Source of the DNA: an uncultured Clostridium sp.
GTDB lineage: Bacteria; Bacillota; Clostridia; Oscillospirales; Acutalibacteraceae
DNA length: 64,000 nucleotides
Direction: 5' to 3'
Assembly: GCA_958422185.1 (NCBI GenBank)
Contig: CATZNW010000007.1
Span: 1 to 64,000, forward strand
The translations under genes were made by a program, and so were the position numbers. The notes under the pieces were generated by a model that was not told the DNA's origin, did no database searches, and saw only the letters and a list, made by a program, of their open reading frames with translations. Positions within the stretch are counted from its first letter, which is position 1, and the number at the start of each line of letters is the position of its first letter. Positions 15,453 through 24,534 of the stretch are shown here, one piece after another.

Positions 15453-16607
15453 ATGGGTAATCAATTTATTATGCCGGGCAAAATCGTGTACGGCGAGAAC
15501 GCGCTGACAGACTCAAAGCAGCTGATCGCCGATCTCGGCAAAAAAGCGCTTATTGTGACGGACAGATTCATGGTGCGCTCGGGAAATGTCAGACCGGTGG
15601 AAGATATTTTAAGCGAACTTGGAATTGAGTTTTCCGTTTTTGACGGCGTAAATTCAGAACCCACGGACATTATTATTGATATGGGCATAAAACAATACCG
15701 AGACGAAAAGTGTGATTTTCTGATAGCGTTGGGCGGCGGATCTCCCATTGACGCAATGAAGGCGATCGGCGCTGTTGCCACAAACGGCGGAGAGATAGAC
15801 GACTATTACGGAAAGATCATTTCCGTTCCGACGCCGCCAATGGTTGCAATTCCCACTACAAGCGGAACGGGATCCGAGGCTACTCAGTTTACCATAATAA
15901 CAAATACAAAGCGGGATATAAAAATGCTTTTGAAGGGGCCTGTTCTTATGCCGGACCTTGCGATTGACGACCCGAAATTCACAATGACGGCGCCCCCGTC
16001 AATAACGGCAGCAACGGGGCTGGACGCCCTGTGCCACGCCGCAGAGGCATATACTTCAAGAAAAGCACAGCCGCTGACGGACGATCTTGCAGTCAGCGCC
16101 GTAAAAAGGATATTTAAAAACCTGCCCGTCTGCTATGCCGAACCGAAAAACATCAGAGCGCGTGAAGAAATGAGTCTTGCAGCTCTTGAAGCAGGCGTTG
16201 CCTTCAACAATGCGTCTGTTACTATAATTCACGGAATGAGCCGCCCGATAGGCGCGCTTTTCCACGTTCCTCACGGGATATCGAACGCAATGCTGATAGA
16301 AGAATGCTTTAAATTTGCAATAGACGGCGCTTATTCCAGATTTGCCGATCTTGCCAGAGCCATCAAGGTTTCACACCATGCAGACGATGACCGAACAGCC
16401 GCAGAGGCGTTCCTAAACGCCTGTTCGGAACTTTGCCGCACCTGCGAGATACCGAGCCTTGAGGAGTACGGAATAGGCCGAGGCAAATTTTTTGAGGCGA
16501 TAGACAAGATGACGGACGACGCAATCGATTCCGGATCGCCTGCAAACACAATTAAGAAAGTAACAAGAAAAGATATTGTAAGGATTTATAAAAATCTTTG
16601 GAAATAA
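15453..16607 (+). CDS. Iron-containing (group III) alcohol dehydrogenase
   Basis: NAD(P)H-dependent interconversion of an aldehyde and an alcohol, cytoplasmic. 384 residues. It has the cofactor loop GGGSPIDAMKAIGAV, the Fe-ADH signature region IPTTSGTGSEATQFT, and metal-binding His residues in LDALCHAAEAYTS and HGMSRPIGALFHVPHG. The ATG at 15453 is preceded by AGAGGAAG; an upstream in-frame ATG at 15405 lies next to the promoter and is rejected. Substrate (1,3-propanediol, lactaldehyde, butanol or other) cannot be fixed. It may work with the adjacent mmsA in semialdehyde metabolism. Confidence 0.9.
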   Translation: MGNQFIMPGKIVYGENALTDSKQLIADLGKKALIVTDRFMVRSGNVRPVEDILSELGIEFSVFDGVNSEPTDIIIDMGIKQYRDEKCDFLIALGGGSPIDAMKAIGAVATNGGEIDDYYGKIISVPTPPMVAIPTTSGTGSEATQFTIITNTKRDIKMLLKGPVLMPDLAIDDPKFTMTAPPSITAATGLDALCHAAEAYTSRKAQPLTDDLAVSAVKRIFKNLPVCYAEPKNIRAREEMSLAALEAGVAFNNASVTIIHGMSRPIGALFHVPHGISNAMLIEECFKFAIDGAYSRFADLARAIKVSHHADDDRTAAEAFLNACSELCRTCEIPSLEEYGIGRGKFFEAIDKMTDDAIDSGSPANTIKKVTRKDIVRIYKNLWK

Positions 16608-16626
16608 GGCGGCATGACAGCAAATC

Positions 16627-16669
16627 AAAAACTCCGGAAAGCTTCTTTTACGAAGCTTTCCGGAGTTTT
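16627..16669. terminator. Bidirectional intrinsic terminator
   Basis: 18-bp perfect stem starting AAAACTCCGGAAAGCTTC around a 6-nt loop, between convergent genes. Confidence 0.9.
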
Positions 16670-16673
16670 ATTG

Positions 16674-17261
16674 TTAATCTTGCTCATCGGTTATTACCAC
16701 ATAATCGCATTGTTCACGCAAACCGTAAGCGGAAAAATATTTTTCTTCAAGCGGAATCCACTTTTTCCTGAAAATTTCCGCACCGCTTTCTCCGTTTCTC
16801 TTGATCAGCCTTTTGATCTGGATTTCAGGAGATACGCTCATAAAAACGCGCATTGAATAAAACTTTTGGAGTTCCCTGTTCATGCTGTAGGTGCCTTCCA
16901 CGATAACACCGTTTTCGGGGCTTACTGAAATCTCGTCTTTAAATCCGAGCGAGTGACAGTCAAAGGGGCAGAATCGCGCGGTCTCTCCCCTATTAAGCGG
17001 TAAAAGGACCTCGTTTTTAAATCTTTCCCAGTCGACATTTTCACCCGGAGTCTCAAGACGTTTTTGCGTGCGCTGAAACGGCTGTAAAAAGAAATCATCC
17101 ATATGCACTACCGCAGCGCCCGAAAGACGCGACAGACTAAGCGCAAAAGTGGTTTTTCCGGCAGCGCATCTGCCGTCTATTGCAAGAATAAAAGGCCGCT
17201 CAGACCCGTGTGAAGAAATTATTTTCTCCGCTATTTCCTTTTCTGCCGTTAAACTATTCAT
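16674..17261 (-). CDS. Uridine-kinase-like P-loop kinase
   Basis: 195 residues of the uridine kinase/phosphoribulokinase class of P-loop kinases. Walker A GRCAAGKTTFA at about residue 31, followed by VVHMDDFFLQPFQRT (the substrate-binding DDF loop) and GVIVEGTYSMN (strand before the lid). RLIKRNGESGAEIFRKKWIP is the Arg-rich lid. The phosphate acceptor could be a nucleoside or a vitamin. The start overlaps the upstream ECF S-component stop (ATGA), so a kinase that traps the imported molecule is a sensible but unproven idea. Confidence 0.8.
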   Translation of the reverse strand: MNSLTAEKEIAEKIISSHGSERPFILAIDGRCAAGKTTFALSLSRLSGAAVVHMDDFFLQPFQRTQKRLETPGENVDWERFKNEVLLPLNRGETARFCPFDCHSLGFKDEISVSPENGVIVEGTYSMNRELQKFYSMRVFMSVSPEIQIKRLIKRNGESGAEIFRKKWIPLEEKYFSAYGLREQCDYVVITDEQD

Positions 17262-17830
17262 ATGCCGTTTTCAACTTCATCTGCTTTTTTATTCTGTTTT
17301 TTGTAAGGCACAAGCCCGGTCCGGTTGAGTGCCGCCATTATGGCAGGGATTAGAATAAGCTGAACGATTATTCCCGGAATTGCATTTAAGAATGCGTCTG
17401 ACATAAAAGCGGACCATGTAAATCCGCTTCCGGAAAAACCAAGCTGGATGACCTGAACGACGCCCCACACAGCTCTGCCTGCAAGCATTGCGACAATGAG
17501 GCTTCTGTACAGGGCAACGATGCACTGCCAGCGTGAAAGGCCGTACATCAGCCCGGCAACAAGGCCGTATGTCATAAGTTCAAACGCCATTGCCGTGGCT
17601 GCGGGAAACATTACCGGCGCACCAAAAAGCACCGAACGCAGCAGCGGCACAATAAATCCCACTACGGCTCCGTACTGCCAGCCGCATATCAGACCGCAAA
17701 GCATGACGGGAATATGCATAGGAAGGAGCATACTGCCTATCTGAGGTATCTGCCCTGTTAAAAAAGGGAGAACAAGACCGAGAGCAAGAAACATTGCCGA
17801 CAAAGTCATGTTTTTTGTAGTTTTTTTCAT
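17258..17830 (-). CDS. ECF transporter S component
   Basis: 190 residues, about six membrane helices, substrate-capture subunit of an ECF vitamin transporter. Typical segments: MTLSAMFLALGLVLPFLTGQ, GSMLLPMHIPVMLCGLICG and PLLRSVLFGAPVMFPAATAM. The substrate cannot be assigned. ATG at 17830 is chosen because AAAGGTG lies 6 nt before it; the in-frame GTG at 17839 is part of that site. Its start region can pair with an upstream repeat (next entry). Shared EcfAT genes are not in the window. Confidence 0.85.
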   Translation of the reverse strand: MKKTTKNMTLSAMFLALGLVLPFLTGQIPQIGSMLLPMHIPVMLCGLICGWQYGAVVGFIVPLLRSVLFGAPVMFPAATAMAFELMTYGLVAGLMYGLSRWQCIVALYRSLIVAMLAGRAVWGVVQVIQLGFSGSGFTWSAFMSDAFLNAIPGIIVQLILIPAIMAALNRTGLVPYKKQNKKADEVENGI

Positions 17831-17893
17831 ACGGATCACCTTTCTGTTTCAATCTCTCCTGATATGTTAAATCTAAGATCCGTATTACGGATC
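17829..17893 (-). promoter_or_regulatory. Leader with mutually exclusive hairpins at the ECF gene start
   Basis: In the mRNA, GATCCGTA (17893-17886) and TACGGATC (17884-17877) form a palindrome. A second copy, GATCCGTAT (17837-17829), overlaps the end of the ribosome binding site and the start codon. The middle ATACGGATC can pair either with the upstream copy or, over 9 bp, with the start-codon copy. This is the layout of a translational switch. It matches no riboswitch class I know. Confidence 0.4.
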
Positions 17894-17921
17894 CTCACCA
17901 AATCTCAAACTATAAAATATA

Positions 17922-19030
17922 TTACAGGGATGAAAAATACCGGTTTATTTCTTTCATCCTGCTTTCCTGGGCAACGCTGAACGGACAGCGGCTTTCACAG
18001 TGACCGCACTGAACGCAGGCGTCTGCCTTTACGGATAATTTCTGATAATGGCTTTTTGCAAGTTCATCACCCGCAAGGGCAAGATCATAATACTTATTTA
18101 TCAGACCTATATTTATTCCCATCGGGCAGGGCTGGCAATGGTTGCAGTAAACGCAGTTACCGACGGCGTTCTGCGGCGCGAATCTGCTTATCACGGAGTA
18201 ATCACGTTCCTCCGGCGCGGAATCAAGATAGGAAAGTATCTCAGTAAGATCCTTTTTATTCCTGATACCCGGAAGAACGGTTAAAACGCCGGGTCTGTCC
18301 AAAGCGTACTGGATACACTGCGTTTTTGTAAGCGCCTGCCTGAAGGGCGAGGTTGCGGCATTTAAAAGCTGGCCTCCGCCAAACGGCTTCATGACCGATA
18401 TGCCCACGCCTGCGCTCTCACAGTCACGGTATAGCTTTCCGCGCTCATCGGCAGTGCCGATTCCGTATGTTCCGGTTGAATAGTCATAAGCGGGATTTAT
18501 GCTGAACATGACCAATCTACAAGGCCTGTGTCAAGGAAGCGGCGAATGATATCCGGATCATGGGAAGAAAGGCCGAGATGACGGATAACGCCGGCATCTT
18601 TCAGAGCGCGCATATAATCCCAGATACCGTTGTGGCGCATAACATCGTCAAGATCGTCTTTTTCATCAATACAGTGAACGAATCCCATGTCCGTGTAATC
18701 CGTACCGAGAAGTCTGAGCTGGGATTCAAAACTCTTTTTTATTTTTTTGATATCTCTGGTCCAGCCGTACATGCCGCCCTCATACAGCGCACCGAAATGC
18801 ATCTGAGTATATATTTTCTCCCTTCGGCCGTGGAAGGCGCGCGCGTAAGGCGCATATGGCTTTGCCTCTGAGGCCACCATATCAAAATAATTCACGCCCT
18901 TTTCAATTGCAAAAGATACGGTATTTTCTATCTCCTCTTCACTGCTCTCATGAACAGAACCCATTCCGAGACCGATAATACTGATCTTATCTCCACCGTG
19001 CGGGAGACTTCTGTAAATCATATCGGACAT
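17922..19030 (-). pseudogene. Aldo/keto reductase with ferredoxin domain, interrupted by a frameshift
   Basis: Two reading frames together make one normal protein of about 370 residues. Frame one (start ATG 19030, GGGGTG upstream) gives the N-terminal AKR barrel: KISIIGLGMGSVHESSEEEI, GVNYFDMVASEA, HFGALYEGGMYGW, then ...IRRFLDTGLVDW and a stop. Frame two resumes exactly where the family continues, VMFSINPAYDYSTGTYG. It ends with a C-terminal 2[4Fe-4S] region, CVYCNHCQPCP and CVQCGHCESRCP. The shift lies near 18508-18515 and is explained by one missing base before the second frame. No slippery sequence is obvious. Either a recent pseudogene or a base error in the assembly. Confidence 0.75.
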
Positions 19031-19152
19031 ACGTATCACCCCGTTCAAATCATTCTTAATTTTATTTTATAATGAATGAAGATAAAAATCAAATACTTAA
19101 ACTGAATGGGGAACTATTGATAAAAACTATGGCAACAGGCTGCCGCTTGATC

Positions 19153-20703
19153 TTATCCTTTCAGATCTTTAATATACCGTTCTTTTTTACCCTGCACGGG
19201 ATAACGGCAAATAAAATTATCTATCTTAACATTTTGAGCATGGCGGATAAACAGCCCGTAAGAAGGCAGATTTCTGAACCGGTTTGCCTCAGGATATTCG
19301 GCGGCATATTCGGGAATAAAAAGGCGCTTATCGATTATAAAAGGGCGCTTTGTCATGCTGATATCTATATTTTTCAGCAAAACATTTTTAACACGCTTTG
19401 TTTTTCCTTTTTGGCGGAATCCGCATATCATTATAGGGATCTCCGCCTCTTTCGCAGTTAGATCGCCAACAGTTATATCGGATATTTCACTCTTAAAATC
19501 ATATTTCTTCTTATCTGCTGAACCGCCTTTAACCGCCTTCTGTCCGAACTCTACCGCGCGGGCACTCTGCGCATTTACTTTTGCTGCCCGGTTTCTGTTG
19601 CCCAAGCGGATGAAAAGAGGGCATGAACAGCGTTCGGCTATAATATTTTTGATATGTACATTATAAAGCCTTGCACCGTCCACCGCCTCTAAAGCTATAG
19701 CACTGACTGTGCCCGGATAAAGATCCGTCATAAAAAGGCGGCAGTTTTCAATATTTATATTGCTGATATCATGCGTTGTCTCCGTACCAACTTTAATGGA
19801 ATTGGTACGCGAAATGATCTCGCAGTTTTTTATATTAATATTCCGCATAGGCGAGTCACAGCCCTCCCACACGGCATTTTTAATGACGATGCCGTCATCG
19901 GCAGTTGAAATGAAGCAGTTATCTATAACAACATCACTCGTGCCGACCATGTCAATACCGTCCGCATTCGCAACATTCCGGTTATTATGAATCATAAAAT
20001 CTCTTATTACTACTCCGCTGCACTTATCAAGACGGAAAGTCCAGTAAGCGCTGTTTTCTATAATAAAATTCCTTGCCGTTACATTTCTGCAGTTTTTGAG
20101 CACGATCACACTGCCATACTTGGATTCATGAGCAAACCGCAGCTGTTTTCGGTAATCGGAGCGCATTTGCACAACATCTACATATTCCCTGGGCGCTGTC
20201 ATATTCTCTTTGAATATAGGTTCTCTGCCGAAAAAATTGCCCTGTCCGTTCAGCTTTCCGCCGCCGGTTATGGTAATATTCTCCAAGTCTTCCCCGTAGA
20301 TCAATGATTTTTCCGGGTATCCTGATCCGCTCTTATCTGCGCATATCGACGAATCTTTGGCAATAAACAGCGTTGTGCCGCTTTTTGGATAAATGGCTTT
20401 TGACACATATTTTCCGCCGTCTACAAGTACCGTTCCGCCGGTTTTTGACGCCGCCTCAAAAGCTGCATTAATCGCAGGAGCGCAGTCAAAATCCTCTTCC
20501 CCTACGACCGCACCGAAAGAACGGATGTCATAAACGTTATCTTTCGGAACATCGATTGCCTTTATGTACTTCTTCTCAGGATAATATGACGAAAAATCAT
20601 ACTCCCGTACTTTGCTGTAAACATCTCCGGCTGTTACTCGCTCATCCTTATGAAATAGCAGCAGCCTAAGTTTATCTGCAACTGTTCGTTTATAGTATCT
20701 CAT
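19153..20703 (-). CDS. GH28-like polygalacturonase family protein
   Basis: 516 residues, right-handed parallel beta-helix. GH28 features: YDIRSFGAVVGEEDFDCAPA at the fold entrance (about residue 60), the catalytic Asp segments VANADGIDMVGTSDVVIDNC and FISTADDGIVIK, then the repeated coils MRNINIKNCEII and SNINIENCRLF. No signal peptide is seen, so it probably acts on imported oligogalacturonide-like substrates. The usual G-H-G and R-I-K positions look altered (VGTETTHD, SIK), so specificity may differ from classical endo-polygalacturonase. Confidence 0.82.
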   Translation of the reverse strand: MRYYKRTVADKLRLLLFHKDERVTAGDVYSKVREYDFSSYYPEKKYIKAIDVPKDNVYDIRSFGAVVGEEDFDCAPAINAAFEAASKTGGTVLVDGGKYVSKAIYPKSGTTLFIAKDSSICADKSGSGYPEKSLIYGEDLENITITGGGKLNGQGNFFGREPIFKENMTAPREYVDVVQMRSDYRKQLRFAHESKYGSVIVLKNCRNVTARNFIIENSAYWTFRLDKCSGVVIRDFMIHNNRNVANADGIDMVGTSDVVIDNCFISTADDGIVIKNAVWEGCDSPMRNINIKNCEIISRTNSIKVGTETTHDISNINIENCRLFMTDLYPGTVSAIALEAVDGARLYNVHIKNIIAERCSCPLFIRLGNRNRAAKVNAQSARAVEFGQKAVKGGSADKKKYDFKSEISDITVGDLTAKEAEIPIMICGFRQKGKTKRVKNVLLKNIDISMTKRPFIIDKRLFIPEYAAEYPEANRFRNLPSYGLFIRHAQNVKIDNFICRYPVQGKKERYIKDLKG

Positions 20704-20772
20704 AAAACTCTCCGCAACACGCTATATTTGATATGAATATAACATATTTTTTTAGTTTTTTAAATATTTTTA

Positions 20773-20801
20773 TTGATTTATTTAAAATCTTATGTTATAT
20801 T
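20773..20801 (+). promoter_or_regulatory. tRNA-Pro promoter
   Basis: TTGATT, 17-bp spacer, TATATT, 18 bp before the mature tRNA 5' end. Confidence 0.65.
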
Positions 20802-20819
20802 ATTAACGCAAATTGAGCA

Positions 20820-20895
20820 CGGGGTGTAGCGCAGGTGGTAGCGCACCAGACTGGGGGTCTGGGGGTCGCAAGTTCAAGTCTTGTCACTCCGACCA
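20820..20895 (+). tRNA. tRNA-Pro (anticodon GGG)
   Basis: Full cloverleaf: acceptor CGGGGTG / CACTCCG with one G-U pair, D-arm GCGC...GCGC, anticodon stem CCAGA / TCTGG enclosing loop CTGGGGG (anticodon GGG), T-arm GCAAG / CTTGT with loop TTCAAGT. Discriminator A and encoded CCA follow. Confidence 0.95.
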
Positions 20896-20896
20896 G

Positions 20897-20932
20897 AAAC
20901 GCAGAGTATCAACAGATACTCTGCGTTTTTTT
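20897..20932 (+). terminator. Intrinsic terminator of tRNA-Pro
   Basis: 14-bp stem AAACGCAGAGTATC with AACA loop, starting one base after CCA, then a T run. Confidence 0.9.
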
Positions 20933-20938
20933 ATTTGG

Positions 20939-21057
20939 CAAGACTTGAACTTGCGAACGAGTTTCCGAACAGTCAGCCGCAAAAGCGGCGCAAATGTTTG
21001 GGAGAAACCTCCGGCGGAGGTTTCGATAATAAGTGGAAATCAAAGTCACTCCGACCA
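20939..21057. repeat. tRNA-Pro-derived palindromic element
   Basis: 18 nt of the tRNA T-arm (20866-20883) recur as an exact inverted copy at 20939-20956. The last 13 nt of the tRNA, GTCACTCCGACCA (20883-20895), recur as a direct copy at 21045-21057, where they precede a second terminator. Between them are two perfect hairpins, GCCGC/GCGGC (20976-20989) and GAAACCTCC/GGAGGTTTC (21004-21024). The direct repeat of a tRNA 3' end looks like an attachment-site duplication around a 162-bp unit, or a duplicated and decayed tRNA. No protein is encoded. The remaining gap to 21234 shows nothing I can support. Confidence 0.6.
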
Positions 21058-21086
21058 AAAAAGGCAGGTTTTTAACCTGCCTTTTT
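21058..21086 (+). terminator. Intrinsic terminator after the tRNA-like repeat
   Basis: Stem AAGGCAGGTT / AACCTGCCTT with a 3-nt T loop, then TTTTATTTT. Confidence 0.8.
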
Positions 21087-21234
21087 ATTTTGCTTTTTAG
21101 TTTTTTGATAAGTTAAACGGAATTTTATAAAGGCCTCCGTAACGATTTGTTTTAGCGGTGCAAACTCTTGCCGAGTTCATTGTTCCCCGCATTGCTCCCC
21201 AAATCAAATGATTCCGTTCAGAAGGCAAAAGCCG

Positions 21235-22863
21235 TTAATCTGAGCCGAGGTGCTCAGCATTGCTTTGCTTTACATAATTGTAGGAAGGTTTTTTATTGCC
21301 ATAAAGATCTGTTGAGCCGTGGATTCTTTGGCGCAGTTTTCCGGTACCGGTCTCGCCGACATGCGTTCTGTAATCATTAAGGCAGAAGAAGACCCAGCCG
21401 TTAAACCCAAGTTTTTCATAGAGGGCGATCTTGGTTTTATAGATCTCCGTCCTACGTTCATCTCCGCCTTTATGTGCCGGTTCACAAAGTCCGAATTCCG
21501 TTACCATAAACGGCTTACCTTTTGCCCTTTTCATTGCTTTTCGCATATATTCTTCATAATCTTTTTCTTTGCATCTGTACCAGGTGCCAAGGTATTCGTT
21601 CCACATACAGATATCGCCCGCGGCAGTGGCGTCGAACTCCTGTTCTAATTTCAATATATAAGGATCATTAGCCATTGTATTTGACACATAGTTCACAAGA
21701 CGCATCGAATCTCTGTTATTGAAATACTTTTTCATTTTCTTCACATATTCGATCGTGCTTTTTTTATGCCCGCCGAGCTCGTTGCCCACACCCCAGCAAA
21801 CAACGCTTGGGTGATTGAAATGGTATTCCAGCATATCATCTGCCTGACATTTTGCAATTACAAATTGTTTTTCGCCGGCTGCCTTCGGTGAACCCCAATA
21901 CGGGATCTCCTCCTGCACCATCAATCCGTTTTTATCACACCAATCCAGAACGTATTCCGCCTGCTGCCAGTGAAAACGGGTAAAATTACAATTAAGATCT
22001 TTCAGCATTTCAAGATTTTTTCTGAGCTCGCTTTCAGGCTCAGCCATGCCAAATTCAGGATTGCTGCCGGGCATCCACTCAACGCCAATAAGCTTGGTTT
22101 CTCTGCCGTTAAGAAAAATCTTGTTCCCTGAAGCTTCGATCTTTCGGAAACCAAATGTGAAATTCTGAACATCACCGGCGCATTTTACCGAAAGTGTATA
22201 GAGTTCAGGGTGGGAAGGCGACCAGAGCTTAACGTTATCAAGCGTAAGGGATACGCCGTTGTGCAGCTGTGCTTCTGCACTGTAAATGCAGTTATCATTC
22301 GCGTCGGTCACTGATATCTCTGCGTTAAGCGGCTCGTTTTTGAGCAGTCTAAAACAGCAGCTGATCCTAGCGTTTCCGTGCTCGGAATCCAGTATATCGG
22401 TTACAGCGCTCTCTATTTTGCAGTTTAATACATTGTTTTCGCCGTACTGAACAAGATGAACGTTTCTGACGATACCGCCGTCGTTGGCCCAGTCAAAATC
22501 CTTTTTATGAGGCAGAGAAGCATCCGTATACTCGTTTGTACACTCAACTGCAAGAGCGTTTTCTCCCTCACAAACGAAAGAGGAAATGTCAAGCCTGAAA
22601 GGTGTATAACCGCTGCCGCTGTGGGCTCCCGCAAACGCCCCGTTCACATAAACCGAACAGGAATGATAAACGGCTTCAAAAAGCAGATATGTCTTAAACG
22701 CTTTTTCTGCCGGAAATACGGTTTTATAAACAGCTCTGCCTGTGTATTCCTCATTGGGGCTTTCAACATTCCATGTGTGGGGGATCCTGACCTTGCGTTC
22801 GTTGCTTTCCGGCTCATTTTTCAGGCGGAAAGTAAAATCTGTTAATAATTGTTTTTTTATCAT
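21235..22863 (-). CDS. GH2 glycoside hydrolase (beta-galactosidase/beta-glucuronidase type)
   Basis: 542 residues: N-terminal jelly-roll (VRIPHTWNVESPNEEYTGRA), Ig-like domain (LYTLSVKCAGDVQNFTFGFR) and TIM barrel. Acid/base Glu in CWGVGNELGGHK, nucleophile Glu in FMVTEFGLCEPAH. It is shorter than most GH2 enzymes (600-1000), having only the three core domains like glucuronidases. No signal peptide. Start taken as ATG 22863; GTG 22872 overlaps the GGGTG site. It follows the sugar symporter gene by 36 bp, so the two form an uptake-plus-hydrolysis operon. I cannot choose the sugar. Confidence 0.85.
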   Translation of the reverse strand: MIKKQLLTDFTFRLKNEPESNERKVRIPHTWNVESPNEEYTGRAVYKTVFPAEKAFKTYLLFEAVYHSCSVYVNGAFAGAHSGSGYTPFRLDISSFVCEGENALAVECTNEYTDASLPHKKDFDWANDGGIVRNVHLVQYGENNVLNCKIESAVTDILDSEHGNARISCCFRLLKNEPLNAEISVTDANDNCIYSAEAQLHNGVSLTLDNVKLWSPSHPELYTLSVKCAGDVQNFTFGFRKIEASGNKIFLNGRETKLIGVEWMPGSNPEFGMAEPESELRKNLEMLKDLNCNFTRFHWQQAEYVLDWCDKNGLMVQEEIPYWGSPKAAGEKQFVIAKCQADDMLEYHFNHPSVVCWGVGNELGGHKKSTIEYVKKMKKYFNNRDSMRLVNYVSNTMANDPYILKLEQEFDATAAGDICMWNEYLGTWYRCKEKDYEEYMRKAMKRAKGKPFMVTEFGLCEPAHKGGDERRTEIYKTKIALYEKLGFNGWVFFCLNDYRTHVGETGTGKLRQRIHGSTDLYGNKKPSYNYVKQSNAEHLGSD

Positions 22864-22899
22864 AATACTCACCCGGAAAACTCCGCAAACAAAGTGCGG

Positions 22900-24369
22900 T
22901 TAATTCTTTTCTGAAGTCAGAGAAGCTTGGGAATCCTCTTTCTCAGCCCTGACTTTAAGATCTTCTATCATCTGTGCCTGCTTTTTCTCACTCATATCAT
23001 AAAAAAGCATTGGAACAACACTCAGTATGCAACTGATAATCGTTGTTATGATCATCACGTTAAAGATCGGTGTGCGCACGGCTTCATTATACAGGACCGT
23101 ATAATCATTTTCCAGGCCGTACTGTTCATAAAACCACGGCAGGATAAGATTCAAAAGCAGACTTGCACCGGTGACGAGCATACTGCTGAACTGGGTAATA
23201 AAGCCCTCCAGGCGCTTGCCTGTTTTCCACTGCTGATAATCGAACACATCCGCAGTAACGGCTCCGGTAATAACCCCGTCCCCTCCTATTGCAAGCGTTG
23301 CCAGATAAAGAAAAACAAGGAAAAGCACAGGGCTGTCTGAGGTGAAGATCATTGCCGCCGCAAAGACCGCGCGCAAAACGTTAAAGCCTATCAGCGACGC
23401 TCTTTTGCCGATCTTTTTTGCAAGCAGCGGCGCGAGCAGCATGCCGGGCACGGACGCCGTTCCGATAACGGTGTTCATAACCCCCAGCAAAGGCTCGTTT
23501 CTGAGCGCATATACACAATACCAGGACAGTATGCTGCCTATACCGTATTTAAGGCAGCCTGCGATATTATAAAGGGTCATCAGCCAGAAATATTTATTGC
23601 TTTTTATCTCTGAGATACCGTCAGTAAACTTTACTTTCTGAACATAATTTTTAGGTACGACGATCTTTTCCTTAGTGCCTTTAAATGTTAATAATCCGAG
23701 AGCGATCCCAAAAACGGAAAAAACCGGAAAAAGCACACGGTAAGCGGTAAAGCCGGTCATGCCTCCCGTAAAAAGCGCCGCCAAAATCGGGAAAAGCATG
23801 TTTACGATTGAAGGTCCGAGGCTGTAAACGAACTGACTGATTGACAGAAGGGAGGTTCGCTCCTCGCCGTTCGGGGTAAGCACTTGCGCAAGACTTGTGA
23901 ACGCAAGAGCGTAAAGTGCCTGAAAGATCATCAAAGCGGCGTACACTACGCATAGGAGAACACATTTCAGAGTATAGTTTACGGAATTCGGTATAAACGC
24001 CATAAGAACGAGCAAAACAGCCGTGGGCACACCGGTATAAAGCAGATAAGGACGGAATTTACCGTATTTTGTATCTGTATTATCTACGAGCATGCTGATA
24101 AACGGCGTTTTAACAAGATTAAGTATATTCATTATAAGCTGCATAACAGCCAGGTCCATAGGCGCGATACCGTAAGCCGAGCCAAGCAAAAGGCAGTTTG
24201 CGTTAAGCGCAACATAGCCGAAAAGTGAATTGATCGTATTAACGCCGATTCCGCCTATTGAATAAGCCGCGAATTCCTTATATGTAATATATTTGCCTTC
24301 AGGCGGTTCGTTCCAGTGCAGTTTAACATCTGCAATTATCTTTTTTAAACTGATCTGACTTAATTTCAT
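22900..24369 (-). CDS. MFS sugar:cation symporter (GPH family)
   Basis: 489 residues, twelve hydrophobic segments. Glycoside-pentoside-hexuronide family features: the TPFISMLVDNTDTKYGKFRP loop between helices 2 and 3 (D-x3-G-x-x-R/K-P type) and YLATLAIGGDGVITGAVTAD in the second half. Imports a glycoside or hexuronide with a cation. First gene of the operon with the GH2 enzyme, divergent from the DUF4874 gene. Confidence 0.87.
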   Translation of the reverse strand: MKLSQISLKKIIADVKLHWNEPPEGKYITYKEFAAYSIGGIGVNTINSLFGYVALNANCLLLGSAYGIAPMDLAVMQLIMNILNLVKTPFISMLVDNTDTKYGKFRPYLLYTGVPTAVLLVLMAFIPNSVNYTLKCVLLCVVYAALMIFQALYALAFTSLAQVLTPNGEERTSLLSISQFVYSLGPSIVNMLFPILAALFTGGMTGFTAYRVLFPVFSVFGIALGLLTFKGTKEKIVVPKNYVQKVKFTDGISEIKSNKYFWLMTLYNIAGCLKYGIGSILSWYCVYALRNEPLLGVMNTVIGTASVPGMLLAPLLAKKIGKRASLIGFNVLRAVFAAAMIFTSDSPVLFLVFLYLATLAIGGDGVITGAVTADVFDYQQWKTGKRLEGFITQFSSMLVTGASLLLNLILPWFYEQYGLENDYTVLYNEAVRTPIFNVMIITTIISCILSVVPMLFYDMSEKKQAQMIEDLKVRAEKEDSQASLTSEKN

Positions 24370-24534
24370 GATTTTTACCCCGCAATCAATCCGTATATAA
24401 AGACCAACTATAATTTATTTTAATAAATTTTTATAATATAAATATATCGAAATTCAACCGAAAAATCAAGAAATTCTATCAAAGCGAAAAAAATCTAAAG
24501 AAAACGGCGCACTGTTATATTCATTTCAGCTGAA

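Noticed and set aside
18490..18530. Programmed ribosomal frameshift in the aldo/keto reductase
   Set aside because: No slippery heptamer, stop-linked shift motif or downstream pseudoknot is apparent; mutation or sequence error is simpler.
19072..19461. 129-codon plus-strand frame at the end of the GH28 gene
   Set aside because: Mostly antisense to the GH28 coding region; no family likeness and no ribosome binding site.
20813..21100. Plus-strand 95-codon frame across tRNA-Pro and the following repeat
   Set aside because: It reads straight through a complete tRNA, its terminator and palindromes; no ribosome binding site.
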